Below are positions 33,356 to 45,821 of a stretch of 64,000 nt of DNA, one piece after another; the stretch's first letter is position 1, and each line of letters begins with the position of its first letter. The translations under genes and the position numbers were made by a program. The stretch is from Medicago truncatula (lineage: Eukaryota; Streptophyta; Magnoliopsida; Fabales; Fabaceae). Under the pieces are notes generated by a model that saw only the letters and a list, made by a program, of their open reading frames with translations, did no database searches and had not been told where the DNA came from. The stretch covers positions 9,506,501 to 9,570,500 of the forward strand of contig NC_053042.1 of NCBI RefSeq assembly GCF_003473485.1, in the 5' to 3' direction.

Positions 33356-36300
33356 ATGGAATCATCCGTATGCTTCCTCCAAACTACGGTTGTTATTTTG
33401 ATATTAGTGTATCATCATCATCATCAAACATGTGAGGCTACCAATAGTAATAATAACCAAACAAATTGTCCACCTTCTTCATGTGGCAAACTCACAAACA
33501 TAAAACATCCGTTTCGACTCAAGAATGATCCAACAACCTGTGGTGATCCGAGGTACGAGTTATCCTGCGTAAACAACATCACAACGTTAACTTTGCTTTC
33601 GGGTAACTACAATGTGAAGTCAATCAACTACGATAACTACACAATCAGACTAGTTGATCCTGGAATTCAAGAGGATGATTGCTTCTCCATTCCTCGTTAT
33701 TTCTTAACCAAATCCAATTTCACAAGTTATTACAGTAATAGCAAACGCGAGGATCCATACGGATTTGATTATGCATCTTGGTTCGAATACATAACTTACT
33801 TGAACTGTAGCAAGCCAGTGAAGGACGATCCTGATTATGTGGACACAGCTCCGTGCAGAGTGAACTGGGACTCCAACTCCACTGATCATGTTTATGTGAT
33901 CGCTCGGCGCATAAGTGCTCGAAAATTAAATATTGATTGCCACGTGAAGCTTGTTGCTATGTCAGCAGCTCCTGCTTTTATCTCTCGGAGTGATCAACAC
34001 CATTTTTCTTACGCGGAAATTCACGGAATGCTAAGCTATGGATTTGAAATTTCGTGGATTACACGTGCTTGTGAAGATTTTTGTGACTTAAAACGACAAG
34101 ACTGCTCCATGGATCGAATTAACACCGGACCTTTGATATGTCTAAGTCGTGTTTGCACTGCTCCATTCGGATACAACATCTTATGTGGTAAGTATAAGCA
34201 GCCTTCATCTTTTTAATTTCACAAATATAATAAATTATTTATAAATAAATGGGGCAAAAACAATCCACATGATTTTGATTAAAAACTCATTTTCTAATAT
34301 TTTAAACTAATACTAGTTGTTGTGAATTCGAACAAAATCACACCAATGAAAAACAAAGATGTGTAGAGCAAAATGAAGTAGTAATTAATGGATAAAGTGT
34401 CTCCAAGCAACAATAACAAAACAGACATAAATATAAGTGTAGAAAACATCACAAGCATAATCAAAGCAAAAAAGATAAACAATGAAAGAAAGGAACAAAC
34501 ACACCAAGATTGTTGACCCAGTTCGGTCCAATATGACCTAATCTAGGGGAGAGAGCAGCTCTCCAATCCACTATGATGAAAGTATTACAAAAGAGTTATA
34601 AGAAATTAGCTTACAAGCTTACACAAGAACAAGACCTAATTTCTATCCATTTTGTGTCACTCACTCTCACAATGTGAATCTTAAGAGAAAACACAAAAGG
34701 AAGCTTTTTGATCCTTCAAATGGTGAAATCTCACTACCCAAGATGTTTACAATGTTTCCCAACCAAAGAGAACCTCACTACAAAGACATTCAACCCAAAA
34801 GTTACCTCCTTTGTAATCCAAGTTTCTCTCTCTAAAGCTCTCTCACAAAAATCTGCAAAGAAACACTTATATAGTACACAGTGACAGGCGAAATCGCGCC
34901 GCGTCTGTCAGAATCGTGCCACGATTCTAAACGTACGACCCAAGGTACAACGACCTTATCCACGAATCGCGCCACGCTAGTACTAAATCGCGCCGTGATT
35001 TGCCTTCAACAAAAACATCCATTCTACCAAGAGAAATCGCGTCACGGCTCCCAAAATCGCGCCACGATTTTAGCCTTTGTAAAATTAGAAATTTAAAGTC
35101 AATTTCAACACTAGTATTAAATAAAAGTTAATTTTATCAATTTCTTTCTAAATACTTTCTTCACAACTAACACCATTTGCTATATCCTATATTCCTCCAG
35201 CACATGTCAATATTTTTTCCTTTTAATTGCAATTTCAAATCATTTTTGTCCCAGTTGAATACACGAATGAAATTTGACAATAAAATTAGAAGCATGACAA
35301 GTATCAAGTCCACACTTAACAAACTATGTGTCGAGTTTATTAGGAGGCAAGTGAATGTAGTGGCCCCACGAATTAACCGAACTAGCTACTTCTTTATCTG
35401 GCTTTCGTATTTATGATGATGCACCATTTTATATAAATAATTTGATTACTAATGAAATGCTATAAGCATTTTTTTTATTTTTAAAATGGTACTGGGTCAA
35501 TAAAAAATAAATAAACGGATGATCAGTCTAACAGAAACCAACCGACAAAATGGTTAGTTATTTAAAATAAAATAAAATAAAATACTCTTTAGTGTTTGGA
35601 AATTGCTCTTCTCTCAATGATTTTTGCTCTCTTCATCAAACACTCACAAATTATCTCTTCACAAATAATCACTTCAAATCCTAATCTCCACCACCACCTT
35701 TCATTCTTGATTACAAATTAAAAGGGTTCGCCGAAATCACTTCCAACACCCATCGCCTCATACACCGCCGAAATCAGCTCCGGCTCCACCCTCTCGTTTG
35801 GACCCCACAACTTCTTCCAAAGGTTTCGATGTGGGACTATATTAAAAGTCAAACTTGGTAGATTGATAGTTAATTATAGCATGTTTTAATTAAAGACGTA
35901 AGTGGTGGCAGGACAGATCCAGACTTTACGTACATGTAGAGCTAAAATTAAAATAAAAAACAATGCAAACTATTTTTTTTAGATAATAAGACGGTCATTT
36001 CGCCACTGATCACCAATTTTATTGCATAGGTTACTCTTCACAACTTTCATAGCTGAAAAAACACGTTTAACACTTGCAATTGCTACTAGCATGAGAAAAG
36101 CCAACTTCAAAACTTTATAAACCATAGCAAATGTGTTGCACTTATTTGTTTCCACAAGTTTTGCGCATAGATCTTAAAGCCCTTTCAACTTAGCAAATTT
36201 TGGGTTAGATCGAACATTTGTACCATAATTCTTAAGTTGACAGCGTAACACTACTTCCGGCACATCTATAAAATCATTTGGATAAAACTCAGTCATACTC

Positions 36301-39300
36301 AATAATTTGTTCACATCAAAAGCTGCAAATGATTTTGTGGGACTCAAACATGAAACACAGCGTAAAAGTTCAGTATTCTCTTCACCAAACCTAGCATTAA
36401 GATCATGCAACTACAAATCTAAAACACTAAACAAACAATCATTCTTAAAGTGATGCAAATTAGAAACACTAGAAGTTGAATAAAGTGTGAGTGAATGTTA
36501 GGCTTAAATGCTCTTTTGGTCCCTTAACTATTTAATTGGTATCGCTATGGTCCCTTAACTAAAAAAAAGATTGTTTGAGGATTTTAAGTTTTCTTTTAGT
36601 CTCGTTTTGGTCCCTTCTGTTAGGTTTCCGTTATGGTTTAAAAAAAAAAGTTAACTCCTGAACACGTGTCGCCTTCTCATTGGCTCTGAGTTTTTTTTTT
36701 GTACAAAAAAAATTATTTTTTTGTAAAAAAAAAAAAAAAAAACTTAGAACCAATGACAAGGTGACACGTGTCCACACTTAACGTTTTTTATTAAAACTAA
36801 CGGAAACCTAACAGAAGGGACTAAAAAAAAAACTTAAAATCCTCGAACAATCTTTTTTTTAGTTAAGGGACCAAAGCGATACCAATTAAATAGTTAAGGG
36901 ATCAAAAGAGCATTTAAGCCTGAATGTTATGTGTGCTGATGTGTTTTATCTATTAAAAAAAATTAGGGGAAAGCATGTGGAGCTACAGTCCCACATGCAT
37001 CCACCCTTTAGTGGTGGTCGGAGAAGGGGATGCAATGTGGAAGGGCGAAGAGGAATAAAATTTGTGAGAAGTTGTTGATTTTGCTTCCTATAAATATGTC
37101 AGTTTTTCGTTTTAGTTTATATAAATATGTCAATTTTTCGTTTTAGTTTATATAAATATGTCAATTTTTCGTTTTAGTCCCTCTAAAAAATTTCTTCAAC
37201 TTTTAGTCCTCAAAAGTTTTTCATTTTCACCTTTGGTTCCTCATTTAAAATAAATTCTAATGTAAAATTTTGAAGAAAAATTTATGGTATTATAAGAATC
37301 ACTCTAAAAAAATTATATTTTTTTAACAAAACATGAATTAAATATGAATTTTATATTTTTAACAGTTAAAAATTCATATTTAATTATGTTTTGCTTAAAA
37401 AATTCTAATTTTTTTCTAAATATTTTTATAATATTCTATACATTTCTGTACAATTTCAATAAAAAATACAAAAACTAACTTAAAAATAAGGACTAAAAGT
37501 AGCGATTGAAAATTTTATGGGACTAAAAGTTGAAATTTTTTAGAGGAACTAAAATGAAAAGTTTAAATATTTATAAAGACTAAAAATATATTTAACCAAA
37601 AAAAGAAGTTCTTCTGACAAACTATCAAACATTTTTTATTAGAAAAAAGTGAACGCCAAAAAACTTGTTTTATTATATAAAAAAATGTAGAGCTAACCAT
37701 ATTTTTTTGCTTTCCCTTTTTTAGAACATATGTCAAGGCTGAACATCTTGATCGAAGGTAAGCAATTCTATCTTCTTCTTTTTTTACGAAAAGTAAGAAA
37801 TCTTATTTGTAAGTAAATTTGTACTTTGTTATGTCTGGTTATCGACTGACCATTTTCTTTTTCTTTTGTATTTTTCTTGTATGACTGACTGTTTATAGGA
37901 GTGGTATTTTAGTACATCTTAAAAAATAAACAATAATATTTTTTCTTTTAATCAAAATTAAAACTTTATAAAAAATACCGTTTATAATTTTTAAATGTTA
38001 GTGCAATAAAAATAGCGGAAATATGGACACATGAATGCCCGTTATATAATAAATAGAAGTTAATTTTTTGTTAATTATCATGTTTTTCTTGTTGAGTTAT
38101 ATTTTTTTTTTATCAATAATTATTGCTTTGTATGTTATCTCTTCTAATAGTTTTTTTTTTTTTTTACCAAATCTCTTCTAATTGTTGACGTTGACTACAA
38201 TTTGTTGTAGATATAACAATTGGCTTTTATAAAGGTAATATTTTATCTTTTTCTTAGAGGTATTTTATTATGTTCTGTTGTTTACGGTTATTTATTTACT
38301 ACTATTTTTCATCTTTGATTAGTTGGTCGTAGTTAATAAGAAAAGAAGTCATTGAGCCTATCTCATTTGCCAGTGATTTTGCATAATATATTTAAATGTT
38401 GGAGTTTGAACTTTAAACATCCAATTTATATTCATCTTAAGAGATGAATTTTTAACTATTTGATTGTTTGACAAAAAGAGAAAAGAAAAAAAAAACGATT
38501 TCTCAAGTTGTTTGAAATAAGAAAATAAATCAAAGGTGACAATGTTTATGACTTTTTTTTTACGACTATAGTTATGATTGATCATAATTATTTTATGATT
38601 GATAAGTAAGAAGAGGGATCATTAGATTTATGCAGTTTGTTAGAATCTTCTTTATGAAAAAGCATCTTCGCAACCTATACACTTTTATTTGGATAAAAAT
38701 GTCCAACTTTTTCTTTTTGAACAAAACGTCGTGCTAACCAGTGACTCAAGGACAGTAATTAAGAAAACAAAAAATTGTTCGCTCTGAAATTGAGCTTGGC
38801 CTCTCCTAAATAATTTATTTCTTAGTGGAGCTCATTAATTACTCACTTGAATCAAATTGCTTTGTTAAAATGAAATGAGTTTACTTTTCCTAGTACTATA
38901 CTAAAAATAAATAAATAAATAAATAAAACTATTGATACCTGATTGACATGAAAGAAAAAGAAACAACTTAGAGGATTATAAAAACACGTTGAAACATCCC
39001 AATAAATTTAGTTCAATTAACAGAGACATTGTATTATTTATGCAGGGGTCGGGTTTAAACCCCAAATTCTCCAGCTATTCACATAAATAAATTTATGGTC
39101 AATAGACTATTAATTTGACCAAAATAAATAAATAAACACGTCAAAATTAAAGGGATTAAAATTGCAATTAAGTATACTGAATATAATTTACTTTCGCGGA
39201 TACACCGTATTTCAGACAGGTATGTCAGTTGTCCGAATACTTTATATGCCTCATCTCGGCCCACCGCCTCGGCTATTTGGTCTTCTATCCTTCATGCTCA

Positions 39301-42300
39301 AGATGCCCTCAAAGATGGTTACAATTGGCGTGTCGGGTCGGGTCTTTGCTCCTTCTAGTCTTGTCCATGGAGCACTCTCGGATTTATGGGGAGCATACAT
39401 TTTTTCATTGACATTCATGATCTTCATCTTACGGTGAGAGATGTAATATCATCTGGTAATCCTCATACAAATATTATCTACATCATTCTTCCTCCCCCTA
39501 CAACAAACACCATAAACAACAATCATCTCAATTTCAATGCCTCCGTCGAATATGCTTTCATTTGGTCCAACAACAAGAACAACACCTACACCGCTAAAAG
39601 CGGTTATTCTTGGCTGCTCTCTCGTAAGGACCCAGTTACAATTTCTCATCCTCCTCCCTCTTGGTCTTGGGTTTGGAAGCTTCAGCTTCCTGAAAAAAAA
39701 TCAAATTTCTTTTTGTTGGCATGCCATAACTCGGTGCCTACCTTATTCATGCTTAACCGTAGAAATATTGTTCCTTCTCATGTTTTCTCTCGGTGTGGTC
39801 TGCACGACGAATCTTTCCTCCATTGTGTGAGAGATTTCCATCACTCTAGAATCATTTGGTTACGACTCGGTTTTAATCATCCGGATTTTTTCACTAATTC
39901 GGTCTCTCATGATTGGCTTAAAAACAATTCAGTTGGCCCTTTATCTTTAATTTTTGCAGTTACTGTTTGGTGGGCTTGGAGAAATAGAAACATGGTGTGT
40001 TTTGGAGACGAGCATTGGAAGATTAATCATCTTGCATCCAACATTCACGATATGGTTGAATCTTTAAAGTCCTCTTACCCTTTATCTTCAAACGGTACTA
40101 TGGAAGACAGATTTGTCAAGTGGAATCAAAACAACCACTCTGGTGTCATCCTCAATGTTTATGGGAGTTGTCTTGGCTCCCCCACTAGAATTGGTTTTGG
40201 CGGAATTCATAGAAATGATGCAGGTTTTTACTCGTCAGGATTTTCCGGATATCTTCACGACTGTTCTGACATCCTTTATGCTAAGCTATATGCCATCTAT
40301 CATGGCCTCTCTTTGGCCAAAGAAAATGGTATTGTCAACCTTATCTCCTACTCTGGTTCCTTATTATGTACGAACATCATCACCGTCCCCATCATGAAGT
40401 TTCATGTTTACGCTGTTTTGATTCAAGACATAAAAGAGTTATTGGAGCAGACTCAAGCTTCTATCATCCACACACTCAAGGAGGGTAACTAGTGTGCGGA
40501 TTTCATGGCCAATCTTGGTGCCTCGTCTAACATTGCTTTCACGTGTCATGATTCTCCTCCTTCGGAGCTGCTGCCTCTCATCCGAAATGATGCCTCTGCA
40601 GCTTTCTCTTTGAGGCTTTAATGCTCTTTCTGTTTTTTGTTTCTTTCTTTTTAGCCTCTGTAACCAAAAAAAAAATACACCGTATTTAAAACCTAAAGGC
40701 TTAATTGATTCACTGGTCCCCTAATTAATTTCCAGTTTTTATTTTAGTCACATATCTCGTAAAATCAACATTTTGGTCCTTATGTTTGTCTCTGTTATTC
40801 AAATAAATCTATGGTTGTTAACTTTAACCCAAATGTCTACAGTGGACCAACTTTAAGAGTGGTTCACCATAGATCTTATTAATTATTTTGATGAAAAAGG
40901 GTTTTGATTAAAAATAATACCCAAGATTCATCATCACCTTCTCTGAAAAATCAAAGAAAGAAACTAAAAAGGGTTAGTTGATGAATCTAATAATGGGTTT
41001 AATTTTTGGGTTTCTTATTCTAATCTTAAACGAAAAATATTCAATTTTATCAATGATATGGGTCACCAATTGAATTATGATTTTATGTATGCTTGATATT
41101 TATGAGATTAGGTTTTGTTGTTGATGATGGTGGGGGTCGTATAATTTTTTTTCGAGTTGTGGTGGTGGTGATGATGGTGGTGTTGAATTTCTTTAGTAGT
41201 GATGGTGGTGGTCCTGGTGGTGTTGGAATTTTTCAGGGTTGGAGGTGGTGGTGGTCGCGGTGGTGAACTAGTGCAGGTGGTGTTGGTTTTTTTTTTTCCT
41301 TTCTAGCTTGTACTTTTATTTTTCAGGATTTTTTTAAGGATAATGAATACGGTTGAAGTAGATCAAGAATAAGAAGTCCCGCCAGCAGGCTCTTTGGGAT
41401 AATATTACGAACAAGTTGGATTTGCTGATCAAAATATTTGTGTGCATGGTGATTTCAGTACGGAGTGTAGGAACAGTTCATAGACATGCATGGATATATA
41501 TAGCGGCTTTAAATCAATTCATTGACGGTAATTTATTGGTTGACCTTCCTCTTCGGGGCCGCAGCTACACGTGGTTTTGGGGGGACGGGAGATCTATGAG
41601 TCGCATTGATTGGTTCTTGCTATTCGAAAGTTGGTGCTTGACTTGGCCAAATTGTTTTCAGATGGCTTTGGCGAGGGGCTTGTCAAATCATTGTCTGCTA
41701 GAGCTCTCTGTTTGAAACCGGTGGAGTTCCTTTCATTTGGAGGGGTGGGGTGGCTATGTTTTGAAAGAAAAACTCAAATTAATTAAATTGGTCTTAAAAG
41801 ATAATGTGCGTAGAGCTGTGTTCTCTCATTTCTCTTCCCATTTTAAACCTCGTTATGTGGAGCGCCATAGTATGGAAGCCTTTCAATTTCGTTAATTGTC
41901 TCATAGAGAAGGAACTGGTTTATTTAAGCCATTTTTCGTGGAGGAGGTGAAGAGTACTTTCATTGCTCTTATCCCTATGGTAGATAGCCCTCAATGGTTG
42001 AATGACTTTCGACCCATTTGTTTGGTGCGAAATATGTATAAGGTTCTGGCAAAGGTCCTTGCTAATAATAATCTTAGGTTGATTGGTACTTTGTTTGTTT
42101 GAGTAAGAAGGTTGGTGGTTTAGGGGTAAGAAGAATTATGGAGTTTAATATTGCCTTATTTGGGAAGTGGTGTTGGTGGATAAAGAGAGTTTGTGGTTTA
42201 GGGTGATGTTGGCACGGTATGGTGTGGAGGGAGGCCGGCTGTTGGATGGAGAGAGAGAGACATCTCTACTTGGTGGTGTGACATTGTTTTCATGCGTATG

Positions 42301-44922
42301 GAGGGTTGGTATAGTGATCATGTTAGTCATTATGCGGGAAATGGAAAACTTACCCTTTTTTGGTCGGATGTGTGGGTTGGTGGTGTGTCATTTAGGGACA
42401 GGTTTAACAGATTGTTCGACCTGTCAGTGTTTAAAGGAGTATCAGTGTTTGACATGTGTCAATTAGGGTGGGGGGAGGAAGGTGAGGCATGGAAATGGAG
42501 GCAGAGGTTGTTCGCATGGGAAGGAGAGTTGGTGGGGGAACTTAGATTATTACTTCAAAATTTGACTTTGCAGGTTGACAAGGAGGATAGATGGCTTTGG
42601 AACTTGGAATCATGTCATGGATTTTCAATTCGTAGTGCTTATAATTTTCTGACTATTAAACCTCATGCTGCCGCTATGGTGGTTGTGCAGTCGCTTTTGC
42701 ATAAGGATATCCCTCTGAAGGTTGTGCTTTTTGCTTGGCGCCTATATCGTGATAGGTTGCCAACAAAGGATAACTGGCTTCGCCGTGGAGTAATTGATAA
42801 TGATTCTCGGCTGTGTGTTGGTAGCTGAGGTTCTTTGGAAACTTCCTCTTATTTATTTTTACATTGTTGCAGTTTTGGGTCAGTCTGGCACTTTATTCAT
42901 CGTTGGCTTGGTATTTCTTCGGTTCTCCTTTGTTGTATAGAGGATCATTTTAATCAGTTCAGCTATGGCGGTGGTGGCTCTAACTGGCGGCAATCAATTA
43001 TTTATCTGATTTGGTTTGCTAGTGTGTGGGAAATTTGAAAAGAAAGAAATAACAAGATATTCAATGGTAAAGAATGTTCGATATTGCAAATAGTAGATAA
43101 GATTAAGTCAATTTCCTTCTTGTGGTTGAAGGCGAAATTTGTTTCTCTTCCCTTCAATTATCATGGTTGGTGGTTTAGTCAGTTCACAATGTTGGGCATC
43201 GACTAGTTGTTATTTCTTTTCTTGTTTCTAGTTCATTTTCAGTTTTCCTTCATGTACATATTGTTTTGACTCTTATGTTCTTCCTTGGCACACCTTGTGC
43301 TAGGAAGGACATTTTAATTTGGTAATATATTCCATTTTAGGCTCTTAAAAAAAAAAGAATAAGAATAATAAATTGAGGGAAGAAGATAAAATAGGTGTTG
43401 GTGGTACATCGTAAGATAAAATAAACATGCGTAACTCAAAGGTAATCTTTAAAAAAAAATCGATTTAAATTAAAATAATTAATAGGATTTATGGTTAACC
43501 ACTCTTAAAGTTGATCCACCATAGACATCTAGGGTTAACAGCTAGAGAAAATTAATTAAGAGACCAATAGACCAATTAAGTCAAACCTAAAACAAAGAAA
43601 TGTGTATTATTTTGCCACTGGTAATAGATATTAAATTAATCGTGACCAACTATATGATATGTATTGTAGGACTGAATAAGTTTACAGGGAAGAATAAGTT
43701 CGAGGAAGAAAAACCAAATAGGTATTATCTATACGAAGTTGGATTTGTTACAGGAAGGTATGTTGTGCCATACTTTACACTTAGAATTACATTGGGAATC
43801 ATACTTTTCTCTGCGTTGTTGATCTATAAATATCGAAGAAGACATGTATCAATATATGAAAATATCGAAGATTTTCTGCAAGGCAATACACTCATGCCAA
43901 TAAGGTATTCATACAAAGAGATAAAGCAGATGACAAAAAATTTCAAAGTAAAATTGGGTGAAGGAGGTTATGGAGATGTGTATAGAGGAAATCTAATAAG
44001 TGGGCCATTTGTAGCCATAAAGATGTTGAAAATTAAATCGAAAACCAATGGGCAAGATTTCATAAGTGAAGTTGCAACTATAGGAAGAATATATCATTCA
44101 AATGTGGTAAGACTCATTGGGTTTTGTGTCGAAGGATCGAAACGCGCTCTTGTTTACGAGTACATGCCCAATGGCTCACTTGATAAATATATTTTCAACA
44201 AAGAGGGAGTTATATCTCTAACTAACGACCAAATATATGAGATATCTCTTGGAGTGGCTCGTGGAATTTCATATCTTCATCAAGGCTGTGGTATGCAAAT
44301 TTTGCATTTTGATATTAAGCCTCACAACATTCTTCTTGACGAAAATTTTGTCCCTAAAGTTTCGGACTTTGGTCTTGCAAAGCTTTATCCTATTGACAAA
44401 AGCATTGCCACCTTGACAGCAGCAAGAGGAACAATCGGTTACATGGCTCCTGAATTGTTCTACCAAAATATCGGAGGAATATCATACAAGGCTGACATGT
44501 ATAGCTTTGGAATGCTTTTGATTGAAATGGCAAGTAGAAGAAGAAATTTGAATACACATGCTGAGCATTCAAGTCAACTTTACTTTCCCTTTTGGATTTA
44601 TGATCAGCTGTCTGAAAATAGAGAAAGAGAAATGGAAGATGTTATCATGGAGGAAATCAATGATGTTTTGAAGAAAATGTTCCTAGTTGCACTTTGGTGT
44701 ATACAGTTGAAACCCATTGATCGTCCTTCAATGAACAAAGTAGTAGAGATGCTTGAAGGAGATATTGAAAATATTGAAATACCTCCAAAGCCTTTACTAT
44801 ATCCACATGAAACAATTCAAGAGAATCTTGATACCAACTCAAATGAAACAGAATCAGATACAGGCTCTACCAGTTATGTGGAGGAAATTGCATCCAATAC
44901 TTTATTGAAGTGTTCAGCTTGA
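33356..44922 (+). CDS. LRK10L-type receptor-like Ser/Thr kinase, 4 exons
   Basis: Inferred exons 33356-34187, 37725-37757 (33 nt), 38211-38234 (24 nt) and 43670-44922 join in phase 1 and give 713 aa. Exon 1 has a signal peptide, a GUB_WAK_bind ectodomain ([28 protein letters not shown]) and a second cysteine-rich part ([12 protein letters not shown]). It ends at a strong donor GTAAGT. The microexons have the same sizes as exons 3 and 4 of the gene at 6214-16508. Exon 4 has the membrane helix (about 333-349), GEGGYG (393-398), VAIK lysine (414), HFDIKPHN (509-516) and DFG (529-531): all kinase motifs are intact and non-RD. The kinase exon is nearly identical to that at 15274-16508. The 3.5- and 5.4-kb introns hold LINEs, MITEs, a solo LTR and hAT remains. 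Exon linkage is predicted, not proven. Confidence 0.82.
34318..35110 (+). mobile_element. Solo LTR (793 bp, 5-bp TSD) in receptor intron
   Basis: Starts TGTTGTGAATTCGAAC and ends AATTTCAACA. CTAGT is repeated at 34313-34317 and 35111-35115. It belongs to the same family and orientation as the solo LTR at 21349-22085. The 3' half has repeated AATCGCGCC/CACGATT words. Confidence 0.9.
35116..35975. other. Intron 1 middle part, no gene
   Basis: About 35600-35840 (CTCTTCATCAAACACTCACA, CCACCACCACC) is C-rich like a gene 5' region, but no reading frame is supported. The rest is AT-rich. Confidence 0.35.
35980..36410 (-). mobile_element. hAT transposase C-terminal remnant
   Basis: The minus strand reads [42 protein letters not shown] and KFAKLKGL. 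After a stop come [32 protein letters not shown] and [20 protein letters not shown]. This is the C-terminal dimerisation region of plant hAT (zinc-finger MYM/TTF-type) transposases. At least one stop interrupts it, and the catalytic core is missing. Confidence 0.82.
36501..36920. mobile_element. Mutator-like MITE (420 bp, exact 9-bp TSD)
   Basis: GGCTTAAATGCTCTTTTGGT at the left is mirrored by ATCAAAAGAGCATTTAAGCC at the right; inner CCTTAACTATTTAATTGGTA also mirrors. TGAATGTTA is repeated exactly at 36492-36500 and 36921-36929. The central region is A/T runs. Confidence 0.9.
37080..37598. mobile_element. Decayed GGGTTAAATATG-family MITE
   Basis: Begins with three tandem copies of a unit containing TCGTTTTAGTTTATATAAAT. 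It continues with FTTAGTCC-type TIR words and ends GACTAAAAATATATTTAACC, the inverse of the family's left end. It is homologous to 30316-30802. The true left terminus is lost. Confidence 0.6.
38235..39199. other. Intron 3 proximal part, no gene
   Basis: About 38994-39075 (TTTAGTTCAATTAACAGAG, GGGGTCGGGTTTAAACCCC) looks like a tRNA-derived SINE head with A- and B-box-like words. Nothing else is recognised. Confidence 0.4.
39213..40674 (+). mobile_element. 5'-truncated LINE (1.46 kb, 13-bp TSD)
   Basis: It encodes the C-terminal part of LINE ORF2. First come the reverse-transcriptase zinc-binding region ([12 protein letters not shown] ... [20 protein letters not shown]) and a C..C-type region ([14 protein letters not shown]). 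Then the RNase H domain follows ([19 protein letters not shown] ... [18 protein letters not shown]), and a short poly(A). ATACACCGTATTT is repeated exactly at 39200-39212 and 40675-40687. Two stops interrupt the frame (near 39350 and at 40490), leaving a 368-codon open stretch. It lies in intron 3 of the receptor gene, in the sense orientation. Confidence 0.92.
40698..43582. mobile_element. Mutator-like element (2.9 kb) hosting a nested LINE
   Basis: The left end GGCTTAATTGATTCACTGGT and the inverted right end GACTTAATTGGTCTATTGGT start TIRs of roughly 150-200 bp; both contain CAACTTTAAGAGTGGTT. AAACCTAAA is repeated exactly at 40689-40697 and 43583-43591. A LINE (41376-43354) is inserted inside. 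Between the left TIR and the LINE is a GGTGGT-rich stretch (41120-41290). Confidence 0.85.
41376..43354 (+). mobile_element. LINE, truncated and internally deleted (11-bp TSD)
   Basis: AAGAATAAGAA is repeated at 41365-41375 and 43355-43365. It begins in the endonuclease domain ([45 protein letters not shown]). It keeps a short reverse-transcriptase start ([20 protein letters not shown]), then jumps to the RT C-terminal and zinc-binding region ([40 protein letters not shown]). Frameshifts and stops are frequent. The catalytic RT core is missing. Confidence 0.88.
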
Positions 44923-45564
44923 AAATTGCAAGTAATTATATACTACCTTACATTTGTACTATTTCGTTGTCTCATGTCCTAGTATATCAGTGTATTATTT
45001 TCTTCATGTGTAAAATATGGTGTGAATTTGTTAGTATAGATGCTAAAATATAAGTATTGCATATGCATTATGCAAGAATAACACATATTTCCTTGAAGTG
45101 GTATGGAACCTAGCTAATCATTTAATTTGTCCAATCTGAATATTCTTCATCTAGCTCCCATTTTTCCAGGTAGAGCTCTTAAGGAGTTAACTATTTTAAG
45201 AATCTTGATATGTTGCGTTTAATGAAAACCAAGAAATCTCTCAAATAAATTTAGTTAGAGCTATTACGAAGTTAATCTATCTTAAAAATCTTGATATCTT
45301 GCTCTAACTAGATTTATTGAGCAATTTGAGAATTCAGTTTAGGTGTCACAAACAGTTCAGAGGCTCAAGCACTGTACACCATTGGATTGAAGAAGTAAAC
45401 AATCTCTACAATTGCTGACATGAAAATTATTTGATTCTAGCAAGTATTTGCATTTTCCATATTACGTTCCATTTTGATGCTTGTTGCATAATGTTTTCTG
45501 AAAAATAGTAATTATTTGCATACCGAGCCTTTATAAATTCTCTTTGTGGCGTATATGCCATTGT
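44923..45564. other. 3' flank of receptor gene, duplicated block B
   Basis: No gene. It matches the 3' flank of the paralogous gene (from about 16509) and provides the empty site for the solo LTR at 18069-19491 (about 45355) and the hAT MITE at 19653-20076 (about 45512). Confidence 0.65.
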
Positions 45565-45821
45565 TATTACAGCATGGTTAATCAACTAGAGTTAGTTGAT
45601 AGGTTACCAAGTTAGTTAGTTAGTAGATGAGGAAATTAGTTAGGGAGTTAGTTACTCCAAGTACACCTATAAATAAGTCTCTATTGTACCATTTGATAAT
45701 TCTTTTATCAATCTATTCATTCTACAATGAATCTCTGAGTATCTCTCACATGAATAATCTTATGCTTGCTTTCTTGCTGATCACTATGATCTTCTTCCCT
45801 AGAATTCGATGATTCATAATA
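45565..45821 (+). mobile_element. Solo LTR (257 bp) with TATTA...TAATA ends
   Basis: Begins TATTACAGCATGG and ends GATTCATAATA. The flanks ATTGT and ATTAT are a 5-bp duplication with one mismatch. The paralogous site at about 20150 reads CCATTATTGAA, the empty allele. TATAAATA near 45670 and CATTCTACAA look like LTR promoter/R sequence. The ends match those of 11702-12439. Confidence 0.75.

Noticed and set aside
39386..40492. 368-codon ORF as a host gene
   Set aside because: It is LINE ORF2 sequence (zinc-binding plus RNase H) bounded by a poly(A) and 13-bp target duplication.
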